In this document: piece after piece, positions 60,031-64,000 of the stretch
Position numbering within the stretch: the stretch's first letter is position 1
Layout: each line of letters begins with the position of its first letter
From: Cervus elaphus
Taxonomy: Eukaryota > Chordata > Mammalia > Artiodactyla > Cervidae
DNA: 64,000 bases
Direction of reading: 5' to 3'
NCBI RefSeq assembly: GCF_910594005.1
Contig: NC_057847.1
Location: 54,417,501 to 54,481,500, forward strand
Translations under genes and position numbers: made by a program
Notes under the pieces: generated by a model
Databases searched by the model: none
The model's input: the letters and a program-made list of their open reading frames with translations, nothing else
What the model was told of the DNA's origin: nothing

Positions 60031-62325
60031 AAAGTTAAGCAAATGAAAAATCAGGGAAACTGCTATCAATTTGAAGAACAAGAAAAAAAAAATCTGGAAA
60101 ATTAATGAAACAGGTATAAGCAATATACCGTGTTAAGACTTCAAAACATTGTAAATAAAAATGTTAACTAAATAGATAAGCACAGTGAAAATTTCAACAG
60201 TGAGTTATAAAATATAAAAAGAACCCAATCAGAAATGAAGAATTCAATAACTGAAATAAAAAGCACAGTAGAGGTATTGAATAGCAGACTAAGTTAGACA
60301 GAAGAACACATGAGTGATCTGGAAGATAGAAAAATGGAAGTCACCCAATCAGAATAGCAAAAAAATTTTTTTAATGAAAGAAACTTAAGAAACCTATGGG
60401 GGAAAAAAATAAACATATCATCATATACCTTTTAGGGATTTTAGAAGGAGAAGAGAGAGAAAAGAGAATTGAAAATTTATTGGAGGGAATTATGGTTGAA
60501 AATTTCCTGAACTTGAGAAGGAAACAAATATCCAGATACAGGAATCTCAGAGCCTTCCAAACAAGATAAATCCAAACATTCACACCAAGACTTATCATAA
60601 TTAAAATAGTAAAAATTAAAGGAGACTTTGAAAAGCAGCAAAAGAAAAACAGAATGAACATACAAGGGAATCCCCATAAAGCTATGAGTTGATTTCTCTG
60701 CAGAAACTGCAGGTCAGAAAGGAGTGGCATGATATTTTCAAAGTGCTGAAAGGGAAAAAACTGCAACCTATTATACTCTATCTAAAAAGATTATTATTTA
60801 AAATTGAAGAAGAGATAAAGAACCTTTCAGACAAGCAAAAATTGAGAGTCCCTAATACTAAACCTACCCTAAAAGAAATGTTAAAAAGTCTTGTCTAAGT
60901 GAAAAAGAAAGAAGAATCTATAGGAAAGGGAAATCCCATTAGAAAAGGCAAATATACAGTCAGAACTGAGGATCAACCACTTAAGTCATTACAAAGATTA
61001 AAACATTATAAAAGCAACTATAACTGCGATAAACAGGTAAGGGATAAACACTAATATGTAAAGTATGATATCAAGAGCACAGCATGGAAAAAGGGAGTAA
61101 AAAATATAGATCTTTAATAATGTATTTGAACTTAAATGACTACCAGTTTAAAATGTATATGTTGGTCAATATATATGAACTCTATGGTAACCACGAATCA
61201 AAAACCTACAATAGATACAGAAAAACTAAAAAGAAAGGAACATTGGTATATAACTAAAGAAAAGAACAGAGCCCAAAGTCAACAGAAGAAAGGAAATAAT
61301 AAAGATCAGAGAGGAAATAACTAAAATAGAGGCCAAAAATACAATAGAAAAGATCAATAAAACAAGGAGTTGATTTTTTTTTAAAAAGAAACAAAATTGA
61401 TAAACTTAGCCAGACTCACCAAGAAGAAAAGAGAGAGGACCCAAATAAGGAAAATAAGAAATTTAAAAAAATACTTTAAACAGTTGCATGCCAGTAAATT
61501 GGACAACCAATTTGGACAAATTTGGAAGAAATGGGCAGATTTCTAGAAACATGAAATGCCAAGACTGAATCAAGAAGAAACATAAAATTTGAACAGTCCA
61601 GTCACTAATAGTGAAATTGAGCTTTTAATTTAATAAATTCCCAAAAGAAAAAAATCCAAGATTGGATGGCTTCACAGGGGAATTCTACCAAACATACAAG
61701 GAAAAGCTAATATCTGTACTCCTTAAACCATTCCAAAAAATTGAAAAAGATGAAACACTACCAAATTTATTCTATGAAGACACAATACTCTGATACCAAA
61801 ATCAAACAAAGACACTACAAGAAAAGAATATAGCAGGCCAGTATTTTTGATGAATACCGATGCACAAATCCTCAAGAAAATATTAGCAAACCAAATCCAA
61901 CAATATGTAAAAAGAATCATATAACATGATCAAGTGGGATTTATCCCAGGGATGAAAGAATGGTTCAGTATTCACAAAGCAATCAGTGTGATAAACCACA
62001 TTAACTAAAGAGAGATCATCTCAAAAGATGCAGAAAAAGCATTTGATAATATTCAACATGCATTCACAATAACACCTCTCATAAAAGTTGGTATATAAAG
62101 AATATATATCACAATAATAAAGGCCATTTATAACAAACCTAGAGCTAACATCATATTCAACAATGAAAAACTGAAAACCTTTCCTCTAAATTTAGGACAA
62201 GGATACCCACTCTTAAAATTCAATTTAATATTGAAAATCCTAGCCACAGCAGTCAGACAAGAAAAGTAAATAAATAAAAGTCATCCAAATTGGAAAGGAA
62301 GAGGTAAATCTTTCACTCTTTGCAA

Positions 62326-62583
62326 GTGATACAACACTATATATAGAAAACCCTAAAGTGTTAGTCACTCAGTCATGTCTGACTCTTTGCAAACCATGGA
62401 CTGCCTGCCAGCCTCCTCTGTCCATGGAATTCTCCAAGTAAGAATACTGGAGTAATCATTCCCTTCTCCAGGGATCTTCCTGACCCAGGGTTCAAAACCA
62501 AGTCTCTCGCATTGCAGGCAGATTCTTTACCATCTGAGCCACCAGGGCAGGTGATACAGTACTATATATAGAAAACCCTAAAG
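62326..62583. repeat. 33-bp direct repeats flanking a SINE
   Basis: 62326-62358 and 62551-62583 both read from 'gtgatac' to 'gaaaaccctaaag' over 33 bp, with two mismatches ('aac' against 'agt' at the eighth to tenth bases). They bound the Bov-tA exactly and duplicate L1 ORF2 sequence. Confidence 0.95.
62359..62550 (-). mobile_element. Bov-tA SINE, minus strand, inserted in L1 ORF2
   Basis: BovB-derived end at left ('tgttagtcactcagtcatgt'), then 'ccatggaattctccaagtaa', 'cattgcaggcagattcttta' and the head complement 'ccatctgagccaccaggg'. It is inserted just after the L1 RT active-site codons. Confidence 0.96.
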
Positions 62584-63789
62584 ATTCCATCAAAAAGCTA
62601 TTAGAACTATTAAATGATTTCAGTAAAGCTGCAGGATACAAGATTAATGTACAGATATCTGTCACTTTTCTACACACGAATAATGAACTATGAAAAAGAG
62701 AAAAAAATCAATTTAAAATTTCATCAGAAAGAATAAAATACCTTAAACTTAACCAAGACTTTAGAAGACCTGTACTCCAAAAACTATAAAACACTGATGA
62801 AGGAAACTGAATATGATACAAAGAAATGAAAAGATTCCCCACACTATTAGATTGGAAGAATTATTATTGTCTAAATGGCCATACTACCCCATCCCCTCAA
62901 AAAAATACCTACAAATTTAATGCAATCCCTATCAAACACTCATGACATTTTTCACACAACTAGAACAAATAATTCTAAAATTCATATGGACCCACAAAAT
63001 ACCCCAAATGGTCAAAGCAATCTTGAGATTAAAAAGAACAAAGATAGAGGTATCATGCTTTCTGACTTCAAACTATACTACAAAGCTATAATAATCAAAA
63101 CGGCATGTAACTGGCACAAAAGCAGACACAGAGATCAATAGAGAGGCCAGAAGTAAACCCATGCACCTATGGTCCATTAATCTACACAGAAGAGGCAAGA
63201 ATATACAGTGGAGAAAAGATAGTCTTCAATAAGTTGTTTGGGAAAATTGCAAAGCTACATGTAAAAGAATGAAATTAGAATAGTCCCTAACACCATATGC
63301 AAAAATAAACTCAAAATGGATTAAAGATTCAAATGTAAGACCTGAAACCTTAAAACTCCTAGAAGAGATCATAAATTTAACAGTATTTCTTTGGCTCTGT
63401 CTCCTAAGGCAAAAGAAACAAAAGCAAATATGTAGAGGTGGGACCTAATTAAACTTAAAGCCTTTTACACAGCAAAGGAAACCATCAACAAAATGAAAAG
63501 ACAACCTACTGAATGGGAGAAAATATTTTAAATGAAATGGACAACAAGGAATTAATATCCACTGTATAGAAACAATCCATACAACTCAAAATCAAGAAAA
63601 CAAGCAACCCACTCCAAAATGGACAAGAGATCTGAACAGATATTTTTCCAAAGAAGATACACAGATAGCCAACAGGCACATGAAAAGATGTTCAACACTA
63701 CTAATTATTAGAGAAATGCAAATCAAAACAACAATGAGATATCAACTCACACCTGTCAGAATGACTATCATCAAAAATATCTACAAATA

Positions 63790-64000
63790 ATTGTTACACC
63801 AAAGCAGGGAGGGTGAAGGGAGGGGTAAGGGATTAAAAAACACAAACTACTATGTATAAAATAGATTAACAACAAGGATATATTGTACAGCACAGGAAAC
63901 TATAACCATTATCTTATAATAATTTTTAATCATAATTATCTATAAAAATACTAAATCACTGTGTTGTACACCTGAAACAATATCATAAAGCAGCTATTCT
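63790..64000 (+). mobile_element. L1 3'UTR segment after internal deletion
   Basis: From 'gggagggtgaagggagggg' through 'atattgtacagcacaggaaa', 'tataaccattatcttataat' and 'gtgttgtacacctgaaacaa', this is an L1 3'UTR. It belongs to the same element as 58797-63789, joined across a missing ORF2 end. Confidence 0.85.

Larger units (their letters stand above)
58797..64000 (+). mobile_element. Old L1 LINE retaining its 5' end, running off the window
   Basis: A plus-strand L1 that still has its 5'UTR, which begins near 'ggattgatcacgatggcgg' and is the only GC-rich kilobase of the region. ORF1 remnants (60040-60898) end in an ORF1p C-terminal stretch with 'EWHDIFKVLKGKKLQP'. ORF2 remnants follow (about 61280-63789). 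Every frame is closed by many stops and shifts. The RT active-site motif reads FASD (62319-62330) rather than FADD, so a catalytic aspartate is lost. Sequence jumps at about 63789 from late ORF2 to the 3'UTR, skipping roughly 1 kb. A Bov-tA interrupts ORF2 at 62359. The 3' end lies outside the window. Confidence 0.93.

Noticed and set aside
58797..64000. Endogenous retrovirus as an explanation for the RT-bearing 5-kb element
   Set aside because: No LTRs, primer-binding site or gag/pol/env order; the sequence follows L1 ORF1-ORF2 order.

Overview
The window is vertebrate nuclear DNA from a ruminant (cattle, sheep, goat, deer or a relative). The evidence is its repeat set: ten pieces of the RTE-type LINE BovB, about fourteen BovB/tRNA-derived SINEs (Bov-tA and Bov-A2), four cetartiodactyl CHR-type SINEs and ruminant-type L1 3' ends. 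These sit on older mammalian MIR, L2, L1 and hAT (MER1, MER5A) remnants. The DNA is AT-rich and has no CpG island, and I could not support any host protein-coding exon, tRNA, rRNA or other RNA gene. It reads as gene desert or the inside of a very large intron. Every long ORF I could interpret is a piece of BovB or L1 ORF2, L1 5'UTR or microsatellite.

Layout. 1-1.7 kb: a minus-strand BovB cut by the window edge. 1.7-18.3 kb: mostly unique AT-rich DNA with scattered MIRs, a BovB tail (7.5 kb), a Bov-tA abutting an L1 tail (10 kb), two Bov-tA copies (15.8 and 17.2 kb) and a possible regulatory element with paired POU octamers (14.2 kb). 18.3-30 kb: BovB-rich, with a 1.1-kb plus copy (18.3 kb), a tail-only insertion inside a MIR (21.7 kb), the longest copy (minus, 25.0-27.2 kb), a MER1-like hAT element with its target duplication (27.3 kb), a 207-bp BovB tail (28.6 kb) and a tandem-duplicated (CA)n block (29.4-29.8 kb). 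30-37.7 kb: a cluster of Bov-tA, BovB, L1 3'UTR, CHR and MIR, then two more plus-strand BovB copies. 37.7-44 kb: mostly unique. 44-50 kb: SINEs, a long L2, CHR SINEs and a BovB tail. 50.3-51.3 kb: a young-looking 5'-truncated L1 with a perfect 15-bp target duplication. 52-58 kb: MIRs, nested insertions in an old L1, Bov-tA copies and a MER5A. 58.8-64 kb: an old L1 that keeps its 5' end, runs off the right edge, has lost about 1 kb near its 3' end and carries a SINE flanked by an unusually long 33-bp duplication.

No cooperating gene system is present. The relationships that matter are among parasites: BovB and L1 are the autonomous reverse transcriptase sources, Bov-tA and Bov-A2 share the BovB 3' end and are expected to use its machinery, and most copies are 5'-truncated target-primed insertions. 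Where target duplications could be read by eye I give coordinates. I found no convincing undescribed biological system. The best leads are the CA-block duplication (real event or assembly artefact), the 33-bp duplication, a recurrent ~210-bp BovB 3' fragment, and the POU/homeodomain cluster. Repeat family names come from recognising consensus motifs by eye, not from a database search.
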